A DNA stretch of 64,000 bases, from assembly GCF_015278255.1 (NCBI RefSeq), contig NZ_JADIJC010000005.1, positions 248,001 through 312,000 on the forward strand. Direction: 5' to 3'. Source of the DNA: Microbacterium hibisci (GTDB lineage Bacteria; Actinomycetota; Actinomycetes; Actinomycetales; Microbacteriaceae). The notes below the pieces were generated by a model that had not been told where the DNA came from, did no database searches, and worked only from the letters and a program-made list of their open reading frames with translations. The position numbers and the translations under genes were made by a program. Below are positions 43,043 to 52,243 of the stretch, piece after piece. Numbering within the stretch: position 1 is the first letter of the stretch; the number at the start of each line of letters is the position of its first letter.

Positions 43043-44398
43043 GTGACCACACGAGCACCACACGAGCAGCGCAGTCAGGACCTCGAGCAGGTCGCAGGAT
43101 CCGACCAGGATCTGCGCACCTATGTTCTCGACACCTCAGTGCTGCTGAGCGATCCGCGGGCGTTCTTCCGCTTCGCCGAGCACAGCGTCGTGATCCCCGT
43201 GGTGGTGATCACCGAGCTGGAGGGCAAGCGGCACGACCCCGAGATCGGCTATTTCGCCCGGCAGGCGCTGCGGCACCTCGACGAGCTGCGCGTCGAGCAC
43301 GGCCGCCTCGACTTCCCCGTCCCCGTAGGCCAGGGCGGAACCCTGCGCGTCGAGCTGAACAACACCGACTCGACCGTGCTGCCCTCGGGCATGCGGCTCG
43401 GCGACAACGACAGCCGCATCCTCGCGATCGCGATGAACCTCGCGCAGGACGGGCAGGAGGTCACTGTCGTCTCGAAGGACCTCCCGATGCGCGTGAAGGC
43501 GGCGTCCCTCGGCATCACCGCCGAGGAGTACCTCGCCGAGCAGGCCGTCGATTCCGGCTGGACCGGGATCTCGGAGCTCGACGTGTCGGGGGACGACATC
43601 AGCGACCTCTACGAGAGCGAGGTCGCCTCGAGCGACGAGGTGCGCGGACTGCCGGTCAACACCGGGCTCATCATCCATTCCGAGCGCGGGTCGGCGCTCG
43701 GACGAGTGGTCGGCGACGGCGAGTACCGGCTCGTCCGGGGCGACCGCGAGGTGTTCGGGCTGCACGGGCGGTCCGCCGAGCAGCGCATCGCCATCGACCT
43801 GCTGCTCGATCCCGAGGTGGGGATCGTCTCGCTCGGAGGGCGGGCGGGCACTGGAAAGTCGGCGCTGGCGCTGTGCGCCGCGCTGGAGGCCGTGCTCGAA
43901 CGGCAGCAGCAGCGGAAGATCATCGTCTTCCGTCCGCTCTTCGCCGTCGGCGGGCAGGAGCTGGGCTACCTGCCGGGCGACCAGCAGGAGAAGATGAACC
44001 CCTGGGGCCAGGCCGTGTTCGACACCCTCGGGTCGGTCGTCTCGGGCAACGTCCTCGACGAGGTCGTCGAGCGAGGGCTCCTCGAGGTGCTTCCGCTGAC
44101 CCACATCCGCGGCCGGTCGCTCCACGACGCCTTCGTGATCGTGGACGAGGCGCAGTCGCTGGAGCGCAATGTCCTGCTGACGGTGCTGAGCCGGATCGGT
44201 CAGAACTCCCGTGTCGTGCTGACCCACGACGTCGGTCAGCGCGACAACCTGCGCGTGGGTCGTCACGATGGTGTCGCCTCGGTCATCGAGACGCTGAAGG
44301 GGCACGGGCTCTTCGGCCACGTCACCCTCGTGCGTTCGGAGCGATCGGCGATCGCCGCCCTCGTGACTGACCTGCTGGAGGCCGGCGAGCTCGCCTGA
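43043..44398 (+). CDS. PIN-PhoH fusion, RNA helicase/RNase (PhoH2 type)
   Basis: A 451-residue protein: PIN ribonuclease domain (about 25-165; acidic residues in [46 protein letters not shown]) joined to a PhoH ATPase domain (about 220-445; Walker [15 protein letters not shown], Walker [13 protein letters not shown]). In mycobacteria PhoH2 is an RNA unwinding and cleaving enzyme, encoded with an overlapping upstream antitoxin; I see no comparable frame here beyond about ten codons. GTG start with GGGAG ahead. Confidence 0.92.
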   Translation: MTTRAPHEQRSQDLEQVAGSDQDLRTYVLDTSVLLSDPRAFFRFAEHSVVIPVVVITELEGKRHDPEIGYFARQALRHLDELRVEHGRLDFPVPVGQGGTLRVELNNTDSTVLPSGMRLGDNDSRILAIAMNLAQDGQEVTVVSKDLPMRVKAASLGITAEEYLAEQAVDSGWTGISELDVSGDDISDLYESEVASSDEVRGLPVNTGLIIHSERGSALGRVVGDGEYRLVRGDREVFGLHGRSAEQRIAIDLLLDPEVGIVSLGGRAGTGKSALALCAALEAVLERQQQRKIIVFRPLFAVGGQELGYLPGDQQEKMNPWGQAVFDTLGSVVSGNVLDEVVERGLLEVLPLTHIRGRSLHDAFVIVDEAQSLERNVLLTVLSRIGQNSRVVLTHDVGQRDNLRVGRHDGVASVIETLKGHGLFGHVTLVRSERSAIAALVTDLLEAGELA

Positions 44399-44423
44399 AT
44401 CCGCGCGGGTCGCCATGCGATCC

Positions 44424-44454
44424 AGAGGGCCGGGATGCCTCATCCCGGCCCTCT
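44424..44454 (+). terminator. Strong hairpin after phoH
   Basis: Fourteen-base arms AGAGGGCCGGGATG and CATCCCGGCCCTCT pair perfectly around a three-base loop 25 bases past the phoH stop codon. Confidence 0.75.
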
Positions 44455-44466
44455 GCGCTGCCTAGC

Positions 44467-44482
44467 ATGAGAAGAGTCTCAT
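44467..44482. promoter_or_regulatory. Small inverted repeat ahead of the Q-rich gene
   Basis: ATGAGA-AGAG-TCTCAT, in an AT-richer stretch 85 bases before the Q-rich gene. It may be an operator or a weak hairpin; nothing more can be said. Confidence 0.25.
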
Positions 44483-44566
44483 GGCCATTGGCTCTTCGCA
44501 CGCGGTCGGTCTGTCACCATTGATGAGGGGAAACGAATCCACGCACACACGGAGGGCAGGCGAGAC

Positions 44567-45493
44567 GTGGACGCACGCACGGGACTCGTGGTCGGCGGCA
44601 TGACCGCCGTCGCGGCGAGCGTCGCCGTCGTGACCGTCGTCGCCCTCACCAACACCGCGGCGCTGTCGGACTCGCCCGCGACGACTGTCGCAGCCGATCA
44701 CGTGGTGGTTCCTTCCACCGCGTCGCCCTCATCGACGCCGCGCGCGACGCCCTCCGCCACGCCCTCCGCCACACCGGAGGCGCCGGTACCCGACGCCGAG
44801 GCCGAGGTGGTCGAGGCTCCGGCTCCGGTCATCGTCGAGGCAGCTCCCTCGCAGAGGACGACCCTCCCGCCCGTCAGGCCGGCCGTCGTGCCCGACGTCG
44901 CCATCGCGCCGGTGGTGCCCGCGGATCTCGAATCGGCCATCGTCGCCGCCGAGGCGGCGGGATCCTGGGACGCCGTCCGTGATTGGGCTGCCGCGCGGGG
45001 CTGGTCGTCCGGTCGGATCGACGCCCTCGTCGTGCGACTCGAGCGCCAGGCCCAGACGGCGGAGCGCGAGATCGCGGAGCTGCCGGCTCAGAAGGACCTC
45101 CGAACCGAGCGGCAGGGACTGGTCGGAGGCCGGCTGGAGCAGCAGCGGGTCGAACAGGAGCGCGTCCAGCAGGAGCAGCAGCGGGTCCAGCAGGAGCAGC
45201 AGCGCGTCCAGCAGGAGCAGCAGCGCGTCCAGCAGGAACAGCAGCGCGTCCAGCAGGAGCAGCAGCGGGTCCAGCAGGAGCAGCAGCGGATCGAGCAGGA
45301 GCAGCGCGTCCAGCAGCAGCAGCGCGCTCAGCAGACCCAGCAGAACAACGACGTCCACGATCGCCGGGCCGAGCGCCCAGCGGGCGGCGGAGAGCGTCCC
45401 GCGCAGGCGGGATCGAACGTCGGACACGGCAACGGCGCCGGTCACGACGGGAAGAAAGACCAGTCGCGCAATTCCCCAGACAAGCGCGACTGA
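44567..45493 (+). CDS. Membrane-anchored Gln-rich heptad-repeat protein
   Basis: A 308-residue protein I do not recognise. Hydrophobic N-terminal segment (about 7-33) acts as signal or anchor; then a Pro/Thr/Ser/Ala-rich linker (about 38-115, with SATPSATPEAP), a helical region (125-180), six near-perfect QEQQRVQ heptads (about 200-241) continuing in degenerate form to 262, and a hydrophilic tail rich in Asn, Gly, His and Lys. Regular Val/Ile every seven residues predicts a long coiled coil. GTG start after GGAGGGCAGGCGAGAC. Probably an extracytoplasmic structural or spacer protein. Confidence 0.7.
   Translation: MDARTGLVVGGMTAVAASVAVVTVVALTNTAALSDSPATTVAADHVVVPSTASPSSTPRATPSATPSATPEAPVPDAEAEVVEAPAPVIVEAAPSQRTTLPPVRPAVVPDVAIAPVVPADLESAIVAAEAAGSWDAVRDWAAARGWSSGRIDALVVRLERQAQTAEREIAELPAQKDLRTERQGLVGGRLEQQRVEQERVQQEQQRVQQEQQRVQQEQQRVQQEQQRVQQEQQRVQQEQQRIEQEQRVQQQQRAQQTQQNNDVHDRRAERPAGGGERPAQAGSNVGHGNGAGHDGKKDQSRNSPDKRD
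45164..45289 (+). repeat. Six tandem 21-base units
   Basis: Six copies of a 21-base unit beginning GTCCAGCAGGAGCAGCAGCG encode RVQQEQQ-type heptads. Copies differ only at synonymous positions (CGG or CGC; GAG or GAA), indicating recent slippage or recombination under coding constraint. Confidence 0.9.
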
Positions 45494-45498
45494 TTAAA

Positions 45499-45520
45499 GG
45501 CCGGATCCCCCAGTCCGGCC
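45499..45520 (+). terminator. Short hairpin after the Q-rich gene
   Basis: GGCCGGA and TCCGGCC around eight bases, six bases past the stop codon. Confidence 0.5.
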
Positions 45521-45526
45521 CTTCAC

Positions 45527-45556
45527 AGCCCCCGGTGTCCCCCAGCACCGGGGGCT
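45527..45556 (+). terminator. Rho-independent terminator
   Basis: Eleven-base arms AGCCCCCGGTG and CACCGGGGGCT followed by TCTTCC, the nearest thing to a classical terminator in the window. Confidence 0.75.
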
Positions 45557-45567
45557 TCTTCCTGCCC

Positions 45568-45604
45568 GGAGTGAGCGCCCGCCTCAGCGGCGGGCGCTCA
45601 CTCC
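45568..45604 (-). terminator. Hairpin at the end of the response-regulator gene
   Basis: Fifteen-base arms GGAGTGAGCGCCCGC and its complement; the right arm overlaps the last codons and stop of the response regulator. Confidence 0.65.
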
Positions 45605-46254
45605 CAGCGGTATCCGGCGCCGCGGACAGTCACGATGTGATCGGAGCCGAGCTTGCCGCGCAGGTAGCGCACATAGACGTCCACGACATTCGAGCCGGGG
45701 TCGAAGTCGAGGCCCCACACGCGGCTCAGGAGCAGCTCGCGGCTGAGCACGCGGCCGGGGTTGCGCAGGAACTGCTCGGCCAGCGCGAACTCGCGCGCGG
45801 AGAGGTCGACCTCGCGGCCGCCGACTGTCGCACGCCGGGCCAGGATGTCGAGCACCACATCGCCGTGCGCGATCGAGACGCCCGGCTGCGGCACGCTCTC
45901 GCGCAGGCGCGAGCGGACGCGGGCGAGAAGCTCTTCGAACGTGAACGGCTTGGGCACGTAGTCGTTGGCTCCGGCATCCAATCCGGTCACGGTGTCGCGG
46001 GTGCTCGACCGGGCGGTGAGCATGATGACGGGGACCGCGGAACCGCGGGCGCGAAGCTCGCGCAGCACCTCGAAGCCGTCCATCGTCGGGAGCCCGACGT
46101 CCAGCAGCACCAGGTCGCCGTCGCCGCGCAATGCGGCCTCGAGCGCTTCGGGGCCGTCTTCGACCACGAGCGTCTCGTAACCGGCGGCCTCGAGCCCTCG
46201 ACTGACGAACGCAGCGATCCGCGGCTCGTCCTCCACGATGAGGATCTTCGTCAT
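45598..46254 (-). CDS. Response regulator, OmpR/PhoB family
   Basis: A 218-residue two-component regulator. The receiver domain (about 1-118) has the acidic pocket VEDE, phosphoacceptor Asp52 (LVLLDVGLPTMDG), switch Thr in MLTARSS and Lys in YVPKPFTFEE. The C-terminal winged helix (about 125-215) shows VDLSAREFALAEQFLRNPGRVLSRELLLSRVWG and VYVRYLRGKLG. Its ATG overlaps the TGA of the upstream histidine kinase by four bases. No obvious target operon adjoins; autoregulation is likely. Confidence 0.93.
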   Translation of the reverse strand: MTKILIVEDEPRIAAFVSRGLEAAGYETLVVEDGPEALEAALRGDGDLVLLDVGLPTMDGFEVLRELRARGSAVPVIMLTARSSTRDTVTGLDAGANDYVPKPFTFEELLARVRSRLRESVPQPGVSIAHGDVVLDILARRATVGGREVDLSAREFALAEQFLRNPGRVLSRELLLSRVWGLDFDPGSNVVDVYVRYLRGKLGSDHIVTVRGAGYRWE

Positions 46255-47759
46255 CCCGCAGCCTCCCGTTGCAGCACGACATCCCCTGCCCGCACCGGTG
46301 CCGGCAGTTCGGCCTCGGTCGGCGGCAAGTGGATGGTGAATGTGGCGCCCCCGCCGGGCGTGTCGGTCACGACGCAGTGACCGCCGTGCCCCTTCGCGAT
46401 GGCGTCGACGATGGCAAGTCCCAGCCCCGACCCGCCGACGGCGCGCTTGACGTGGGCGCGGTCGAAGCGGCGGAAGATGCGCGAACGGGCGTCCGGCGGG
46501 ATGCCAGGACCGTGGTCGCGCACCCAGAGGCGGCTGCCCTCAGCGTCGTGCGCACTGCCGATTCCGATGGGGCTGCCCTCGGGGGTGTACTTCGCCGCGT
46601 TGTCGGCGAGCTGCAGCCAGGCCTGGAGCAGGCGGTCCTGATCGCCCGTCGTCGTGCCCTCCGCGCTGGCCTCGACGGTCCACGTGTGGCCGGGGATGAC
46701 GGCGACGAGTTCGCCGACGCGCGCCGTCAGTGCGGCGAGATCCACCTCGGCGAGCGTGTAGGAGTCGGCCTCCGCGGTCGCGAGCAGGTCGATGTCTTCC
46801 ACCAGCCGTGCGAGCCGGTCGAGCTCGGCGATGCCGATGTCGCGCGCAGAGGCCACGTCGAGGGAATCCCGGGGATCCATCAGCTCGAGGTGCCCGCGCA
46901 CGATCGTGATCGGCGTCTTCAGCTCGTGGCGGACGTCGTCGAGGAGCTGGCGCTGTCCGTCGACCGAGCCCTCGAGCCGGTCCAGCATCGAATTGACGGT
47001 GCGGGACAGATCTGCGATGTCATCGTTGCCGTGCGGTTTCAGGCGCAGCGACAGATCTGTGATCGAGATGGCGTCGGCCGTCTCCCGGAGGTGGCGGATC
47101 GGGGAGAGCAGGCGGCCGGTGACGAACCAGCCGACCACCCCGATGGCGGCGAGGACGGCCAGGGCCGCGATGACGTAGGTCGACATGGCCATGGTGACCG
47201 GCTGCAGTTCGGCGCCGAGGTCGACGGCGCGGATGTACAGCCCCTCGCGCGGGTCGCCCTCCATGGTGACCGGAACGGCGATGTAGCGGAGCGAGCCGTC
47301 GTCGGTGACCACCGTGCCGCGTTTGATCCCGCCGTCCGCTGTCGCCTGGACGGCCCGATCGATCAGCTCCTGATTCCTGTCGATGCGGAAACCCGACAGC
47401 GTCGACGGCCGCCAACGGGGCTTTCCGTCGATGAGTGCGACCGAGGCCTCGTTGCGCGCGGGAACCAGGCGGCCGACCACCGCGTACAGATAGTCGTCGA
47501 TCGACTGGAATCCGTCCTGGTCGAGGTCGACGGTCGCCTCGGGCGCTCCGCCGGAGGCATCGGAGGCGTCGTTCCCACCGGCGACCGCTTCGAGAGACTC
47601 GACCTGTCGCTCGAGGCGCTCCTTCACGCTGTTCAGCGCCTGCTCCCTCTGCACGAGGAATGTCACGCTGCCCACGATGGCCAGGCCGACGCACGCGACA
47701 GCCAGGATCGCTGCGAGGATCCTGACGCGCGCGGGGACCGGGCGTGGCGTGCGGGCCAT
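46251..47759 (-). CDS. Sensor histidine kinase with EF-hand-like loop
   Basis: A 502-residue kinase: membrane helix 1 (about 13-37), extracytoplasmic domain (38-192), helix 2 (193-215), HAMP (216-268), phosphoacceptor His278 (DDVRHELKTPITIVRGH), N box (DNAAKYTPEG), G1 box (RDHGPGIPPD) and G2 box (GGSGLGLAIVDAIAKGHGG). In the sensor domain, residues 78-89 read DLDQDGFQSIDD, an EF-hand-like calcium loop. GATAAT lies six bases before the ATG, so the HK-RR operon is probably leaderless. The signal is unknown. Confidence 0.92.
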   Translation of the reverse strand: MARTPRPVPARVRILAAILAVACVGLAIVGSVTFLVQREQALNSVKERLERQVESLEAVAGGNDASDASGGAPEATVDLDQDGFQSIDDYLYAVVGRLVPARNEASVALIDGKPRWRPSTLSGFRIDRNQELIDRAVQATADGGIKRGTVVTDDGSLRYIAVPVTMEGDPREGLYIRAVDLGAELQPVTMAMSTYVIAALAVLAAIGVVGWFVTGRLLSPIRHLRETADAISITDLSLRLKPHGNDDIADLSRTVNSMLDRLEGSVDGQRQLLDDVRHELKTPITIVRGHLELMDPRDSLDVASARDIGIAELDRLARLVEDIDLLATAEADSYTLAEVDLAALTARVGELVAVIPGHTWTVEASAEGTTTGDQDRLLQAWLQLADNAAKYTPEGSPIGIGSAHDAEGSRLWVRDHGPGIPPDARSRIFRRFDRAHVKRAVGGSGLGLAIVDAIAKGHGGHCVVTDTPGGGATFTIHLPPTEAELPAPVRAGDVVLQREAAG

Positions 47760-47765
47760 ATCCCG

Positions 47766-47771
47766 ATTATC
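47766..47771 (-). promoter_or_regulatory. -10 box of the HK-RR operon
   Basis: GATAAT on the minus strand six bases before the kinase ATG. Confidence 0.5.
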
Positions 47772-47806
47772 CCGCCCGCGACGGCGTTCCGGCATGGGAC
47801 GGGTGT

Positions 47807-49201
47807 TCAGCCCGGGTGCGTCATCGAGAGCAGGTCGAGCTTCTCGTCCAGCTGCTCGAGCGTGAGCTCGCCGCGCTCCACATAGCCGAGGTCGATCACG
47901 GCCTCGCGCACCGTGATGCCCTTGGCGACCGAGTGCTTGGCGATCTTCGCCGCGGCCTCGTAGCCGATGAGCTTGTTGAGCGGCGTGACGATCGACGGCG
48001 ACATGCCGGCGTACGCGGCGGCGCGTTCCACGTTGGCCTCGAGGCCGGCGATCGTCTTGTCGGCGAGCACGCGCGAGGTGTTCGCGAGCAGCTCGATCGA
48101 CTCGAGCACGGCGCTGCCCATGATCGGGATCGCCACGTTGAGCTCGAAGGCGCCCGAGGCGCCGGCCCACGCCACCGTCGCATCGTTGCCGATGACCCGG
48201 GCGCAGACCATCAGGGTCGCCTCGGGGATGACGGGGTTGACCTTGCCGGGCATGATCGACGACCCGGGCTGCAGGTCGGGGATGTGCAGCTCGCCGAGGC
48301 CGGTGTTCGGGCCGGAGCCCATCCACCGCAGGTCGTTGTTGATCTTGGTCAGCGACACCGCGACGGTGCGCAGTGCGCCGGATGCCTCGACCAGGCCGTC
48401 GCGGTTGGCCTGCGCTTCGAAGTGGTCCTTGGCCTCGGTGATCGGCAGCTCCGTGTCGGAGACGATCAGCTCGATGACGCGCTGCGGGAACCCGAGCGGC
48501 GTGTTGATGCCGGTGCCGACGGCCGTGCCGCCGAGCGGCACCTCGGCGACGCGGGGGAGCACCGCCTGCACGCGCTCGATTCCGAGCCGGATCTGGCGGG
48601 CGTAGCCGCCGAACTCCTGGCCCAGCGTCACCGGAGTCGCGTCCATGAGGTGCGTGCGACCCGACTTCACGACCGTCTTCCACAGGTCGGCCTTCGCCTC
48701 GAGGGCGACCGCGAGGTGGTCGAGCGCGGGAATGAGGTCGTCGATGATCTCCTGGGTGACGGCGATGTGCACCGAGGTCGGGAACACGTCGTTCGAGGAC
48801 TGCGACGCGTTCACGTGGTCGTTGGGGTGCACGGTCGCTCCCAGCGACTGGGTCGCGAGCGTCGCCAGCACCTCGTTCATGTTCATGTTCGACGACGTGC
48901 CGCTGCCGGTCTGGTAGACGTCGATCGGGAACTGGTCGGCGAACTCGCCGGCGATGATCCGGTCGGCGGCGCCGGCGATCGCGTCTGCGATGGCGCCGTC
49001 GAGCGTGCCGAGCTCCTTGTTCGCCAGCGCGGCGGCCTTCTTGATGCGAGCCAGCGCGACGATCTGCGCCGGCTCCAGGCGGTCGCCCGAGATCGGGAAG
49101 TTCTCGACCGCGCGCTGCGTCTGGGCGGCGTAGAGCGCGTTCTTGGGCACGCGCACCTCGCCCATGGTGTCGTGCTCGATGCGGTACTCGGTGTCGGTCA
49201 C
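47807..49201 (-). CDS. fumC: Fumarate hydratase, class II
   Basis: TCA-cycle hydration of fumarate to malate. The 464-residue protein has the superfamily signature [15 protein letters not shown] with the active-site loop serine, plus [18 protein letters not shown], and [21 protein letters not shown] (catalytic His region). I use the second GTG (giving [16 protein letters not shown]) because GAGGAA lies eight bases upstream, just after an alternative GTG five codons earlier. Confidence 0.96.
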   Translation of the reverse strand: MTDTEYRIEHDTMGEVRVPKNALYAAQTQRAVENFPISGDRLEPAQIVALARIKKAAALANKELGTLDGAIADAIAGAADRIIAGEFADQFPIDVYQTGSGTSSNMNMNEVLATLATQSLGATVHPNDHVNASQSSNDVFPTSVHIAVTQEIIDDLIPALDHLAVALEAKADLWKTVVKSGRTHLMDATPVTLGQEFGGYARQIRLGIERVQAVLPRVAEVPLGGTAVGTGINTPLGFPQRVIELIVSDTELPITEAKDHFEAQANRDGLVEASGALRTVAVSLTKINNDLRWMGSGPNTGLGELHIPDLQPGSSIMPGKVNPVIPEATLMVCARVIGNDATVAWAGASGAFELNVAIPIMGSAVLESIELLANTSRVLADKTIAGLEANVERAAAYAGMSPSIVTPLNKLIGYEAAAKIAKHSVAKGITVREAVIDLGYVERGELTLEQLDEKLDLLSMTHPG

Positions 49202-49268
49202 GTCGTCGTTCCTCACGTATCGGTACTGGGGGTGTCGGAGACAGAGGGATGCCGGAGGGGGCGTGCGC

Positions 49269-49919
49269 TCAGGCGGGCTCGCCGATGCCGACCATCACGT
49301 CGGGCACCGCTGTGCCTTCAGCGAGGCGGTAGTTGGCGCCGACGATGGCGAGCCGCCCCTCGGCGACGGCGGCGCTGATCAGCTCGGAGGAGTGCAGCAG
49401 CTCGCCCACCGTGTCGCGCAGGTGCTCGCGGCCGACCTCCTCGGCGTCGACGCCGTCGGGGAACACCCCGTCGACGGCCGACGCGCGCTGCACCCGGCGC
49501 ACGGCCGGGACGATCGGCGAGATGAGGCGCCAGATGTGCGGCGGCAGCGGATCGGCCTCTGGGTCGGTGCTGTCGATCGCGGCCCGGACCGCACCGCAGG
49601 CGTCATGACCGAGCACCACGATGAGCGGCACCTGCAGCACCGCCACCGCGTACTCGAGGCTGCCCACGACCGACTCGGAGACGACCTGCCCCGCGTTGCG
49701 CACCACGAAGAGGTCGCCGAGGCCCTTGTCGAAGATGATCTCGGCCGCCAGGCGCGAGTCGGCGCAGCCGAAGAGGGCTGCGCGGGGGCGCTGCCCCGCC
49801 GCGAGCTCGTGCCGGGTGTCGACATCCTGGCGGGGGTGGCGCGGCTCACCCGCCACGAAGCGCGCGTTGCCGCGCTCCATCTCCTGCCAAGCCTTCGCGG
49901 GTGTGGGCTGGTCGCTCAC
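49269..49919 (-). CDS. Carbonic anhydrase, beta class
   Basis: Zinc enzyme interconverting CO2 and bicarbonate, supplying bicarbonate to reactions such as PEP carboxylase. The 216-residue protein has the zinc ligands in [14 protein letters not shown] (Cys, with the Asp-Arg dyad) and [10 protein letters not shown] (His and Cys), and [10 protein letters not shown] between them. GTG start overlapping the DUF4245 stop by four bases, so it is translated with DUF4245-xseB-xseA upstream. Confidence 0.93.
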   Translation of the reverse strand: MSDQPTPAKAWQEMERGNARFVAGEPRHPRQDVDTRHELAAGQRPRAALFGCADSRLAAEIIFDKGLGDLFVVRNAGQVVSESVVGSLEYAVAVLQVPLIVVLGHDACGAVRAAIDSTDPEADPLPPHIWRLISPIVPAVRRVQRASAVDGVFPDGVDAEEVGREHLRDTVGELLHSSELISAAVAEGRLAIVGANYRLAEGTAVPDVMVGIGEPA

Positions 49920-50563
49920 TCGGCCTCCTCGCGCAATGCGGTGATCTGTTCGGTGACGGAGCGCGCCGCCTGTTCGAGGGCGTCCTCGGCGGCGGAGCCG
50001 TAGATGAGCACGATGTCGTCGCCGGCGTCGGTGGCGAGCGCGACGGAGAGGTTGCCGCTGCGGTCGGGGTCGAGGTCGTAGCGGTCCCACGTGACGCCGT
50101 CGATGGTCACGGTGTCCTGCGGGGCGGCGCCCGAGAGCACGCGCGCGGGCCAGGATTCCTCGGCGTCGAATCCCTGCGCCACACGCAGGAAGCCGCGGTC
50201 CTCCTCGCCGGCGGGGGCGTAGACGACCGTGAACGCCCGTGCCGAGCCCTCGCCTTCGATGCCCGCCCGGTTGACGACCCATCCGTCGGACAGCTCGGGG
50301 GTGATGACGGTGCGCCCCTCGGAGGCGGCGATGCGCTCGGCCACGGCGGCGACGTCGATCGGCTCGCGCTCGGGCGCGGAGCCGCGGGGCACGCCGAAGA
50401 TGACGACGGCCACGACTGCGAGAGTCGCCAGAAGTGCGGCGAGGAGGTTGCGCACGTTCTGGCTGGAGCGGTAGACGCGCGATGACTCCGCCTTGCGGTC
50501 GGCCGTCTCCTGGGGCGTCTCGGGCCGACCGAGCTCGGCGACGATGCGTGGCTCGCGCGCCAT
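49916..50563 (-). CDS. DUF4245 membrane protein
   Basis: A 215-residue protein with one N-terminal membrane helix (about 40-60, LLAALLATLAVVAVVIFG) and an extracytoplasmic domain of about 150 residues (ITPELSDGWVVNRAGIEG, VTWDRYDLDPDRSGNLSVAL). It belongs to DUF4245, an actinobacterial family found beside glpX or xseAB. Function unknown. Its ATG overlaps the xseB stop by one base. Confidence 0.87.
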   Translation of the reverse strand: MAREPRIVAELGRPETPQETADRKAESSRVYRSSQNVRNLLAALLATLAVVAVVIFGVPRGSAPEREPIDVAAVAERIAASEGRTVITPELSDGWVVNRAGIEGEGSARAFTVVYAPAGEEDRGFLRVAQGFDAEESWPARVLSGAAPQDTVTIDGVTWDRYDLDPDRSGNLSVALATDAGDDIVLIYGSAAEDALEQAARSVTEQITALREEAE

Positions 50564-50823
50564 CAGACCGCTCCGTCCGCGCCGGTGCTGCGGCTGTCGG
50601 CACGGTCGGCCGACATGCGGGCGGCCTCGAGCCGGCGCTTCGCGCCGAGGAGCCACTCCTCGCAGCGGGCGGCGAGCGCCTCGCCGCGCTCCCACAGCGC
50701 GAGCGAGTGCTCGAGGGTGGGCGCACCCTGCTCGAGTTCGGCCACGACGCGGACGAGCTCGTCGCGCGCCTGCTCGAACGAGAGGGCCGCGACGTCGCTG
50801 AGGGCGCCGCTCGACTCGGTCAT
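50563..50823 (-). CDS. xseB: Exodeoxyribonuclease VII small subunit
   Basis: An 86-residue helical protein with the family signature LSFEQARDELVRVVAELEQGAPTLEHSLALWERGEALAARCEE-type pattern (residues about 14-57). It binds several per XseA and is needed for nuclease activity. Ten bases downstream of xseA, in the usual A-then-B order. Confidence 0.94.
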   Translation of the reverse strand: MTESSGALSDVAALSFEQARDELVRVVAELEQGAPTLEHSLALWERGEALAARCEEWLLGAKRRLEAARMSADRADSRSTGADGAV

Positions 50824-50832
50824 GCCCCCAGT

Positions 50833-52170
50833 CTAGTTGGGCGCGGGGGAGGCTCCGTCCGCGCCTCCGTCCGCGCGCGGCACGACTCCGCCCGCGCCGG
50901 CCTCGGCGACCTCGCCGTCGGAGCGGGCTGCGAACGATCCTCGCCCGACGGTGACGACGACGGGGGTGGACGCCGGAGCCTGGGCCGCGTCGCGCACGAT
51001 GACGCCGTCGGCCAGGTGCGCGATGGCGTATCCGCGGGCGAGCGTCGAGGCGGGGGACAGCGCCCGGAGCGTCGCCCGCAGCTCGGCGGTGCGGCGCTCG
51101 TGCGTCTGCAGCGTCCGGTCGACGCGGTCGCGTCCGCGCGCCGCGAGCAGCTCGACCTCGTGCGCGCGGGTGGTCAGCAGCGTCTCCGGAGCGCGCAGCA
51201 CGGGGCGGGACCGCAGCTGCTCGAGCTGGGCGATGTCGTGGGTGAGGCGCTGCGTCAGGCGCGAGGTCAGCCGCGAGCGGAGCTGCGCGACGAGGGCCCG
51301 CTGCTCGGCGACGTCGGGCACCACGCGCTTGGCCGCGTCCGTGGGCGTGGAAGCCCGGAGGTCGGCGATGTCATCGAGCAGCGGATGGTCGTTCTCGTGC
51401 CCGATCGCGCTGACGACCGGAGTGGATGCCGCCGCCACAGCCCGCAGCAGACGCTCGTCGCTGAAGCCGAGGAGCGTCTGCGGGTCGCCGCCGCCGCGGG
51501 CGATGATGATGACGTCCACGTCGGGCGCGGCATCCAGCGCCTTCAGCGCCGCGATCGTCTCGGGCACGCACCGGTCGCCCTGCACCGCCGCGTACTTCGT
51601 GACGAACCGCACCTGCGGCCACCGCAGCTCGGCGTTGCGGTGGACGTCCTTCTCGGCATCCGAGTTCTCACCGGTGATCAGGCCGATCAGGTGCGGCAGG
51701 AAGGGGAGGGGCTTCTTGCGGGACGAGTCGAACAGCCCCTCCGACCGCAGCTGCGCGCGCAGCCGCTCCAGACGCTCGAGCTGGTCGCCGAGGCCGACGT
51801 GCCGCATGGCCGACACCGAGAAGCCGAAGTCGCCGTTCTTGGGGAAGTAGTCGGCCTTCACGCACGCGATCACATGGTCGCCCACCCTGAGGTCGCCGGG
51901 CAGCCGATCGCGGGTCGACGACCAGATGCGGAACGAGATGGTGGCGTCGGCGGCGAGATCCTTCAACCGCCCGAAGACGTTGCCGCCGCGCTGGTTCCAC
52001 GCCGTGATCTCGCCCTCGACCCACACCGAGCCCCACGTCTGCACGAAGCCGCGGATCGTGTCATTGAGACGGGCGACGGAGGTCGGAGCCTGCGGCGTCG
52101 AGTCGCGCGGCCGCACCGAGTCGGCGGGCGGGGGCTCGCCGGGGACGATGGCCGGCTGGAAACTCGTCAT
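50833..52170 (-). CDS. xseA: Exodeoxyribonuclease VII large subunit
   Basis: Degrades single-stranded DNA to oligonucleotides. The 445-residue protein has an N-terminal OB fold (about 25-125; VWVEGEITAWNQRGGNVFGRLKD), the catalytic domain (about 135-350; LIGLITGENSDAEKDVHRNA, IIIARGGGDPQTLLGFSDE, IGHENDHPLLDDIADLRASTPTDAA) and a coiled-coil/XseB-binding region. ATG with AAAGGA five bases upstream. Divergent from ispH. Confidence 0.95.
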   Translation of the reverse strand: MTSFQPAIVPGEPPPADSVRPRDSTPQAPTSVARLNDTIRGFVQTWGSVWVEGEITAWNQRGGNVFGRLKDLAADATISFRIWSSTRDRLPGDLRVGDHVIACVKADYFPKNGDFGFSVSAMRHVGLGDQLERLERLRAQLRSEGLFDSSRKKPLPFLPHLIGLITGENSDAEKDVHRNAELRWPQVRFVTKYAAVQGDRCVPETIAALKALDAAPDVDVIIIARGGGDPQTLLGFSDERLLRAVAAASTPVVSAIGHENDHPLLDDIADLRASTPTDAAKRVVPDVAEQRALVAQLRSRLTSRLTQRLTHDIAQLEQLRSRPVLRAPETLLTTRAHEVELLAARGRDRVDRTLQTHERRTAELRATLRALSPASTLARGYAIAHLADGVIVRDAAQAPASTPVVVTVGRGSFAARSDGEVAEAGAGGVVPRADGGADGASPAPN

Positions 52171-52231
52171 GCGGTCCTTTCGTGTCCGAGCGCGCGTGGC
52201 GGCACCGAGGCTCCGTTCAGGAGGCCGCCCG

Positions 52232-52237
52232 TAGAAT
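52232..52237 (+). promoter_or_regulatory. -10 box of ispH
   Basis: TAGAAT six bases before the GTG at 52244; leaderless transcript likely. Confidence 0.6.
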
Positions 52238-52243
52238 CGAGGG

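Noticed and set aside
45164-45289. Tandem repeat considered as a CRISPR array
   Set aside because: The 21-base units abut with no spacers and are read in frame as heptads of a protein; no cas genes are present.
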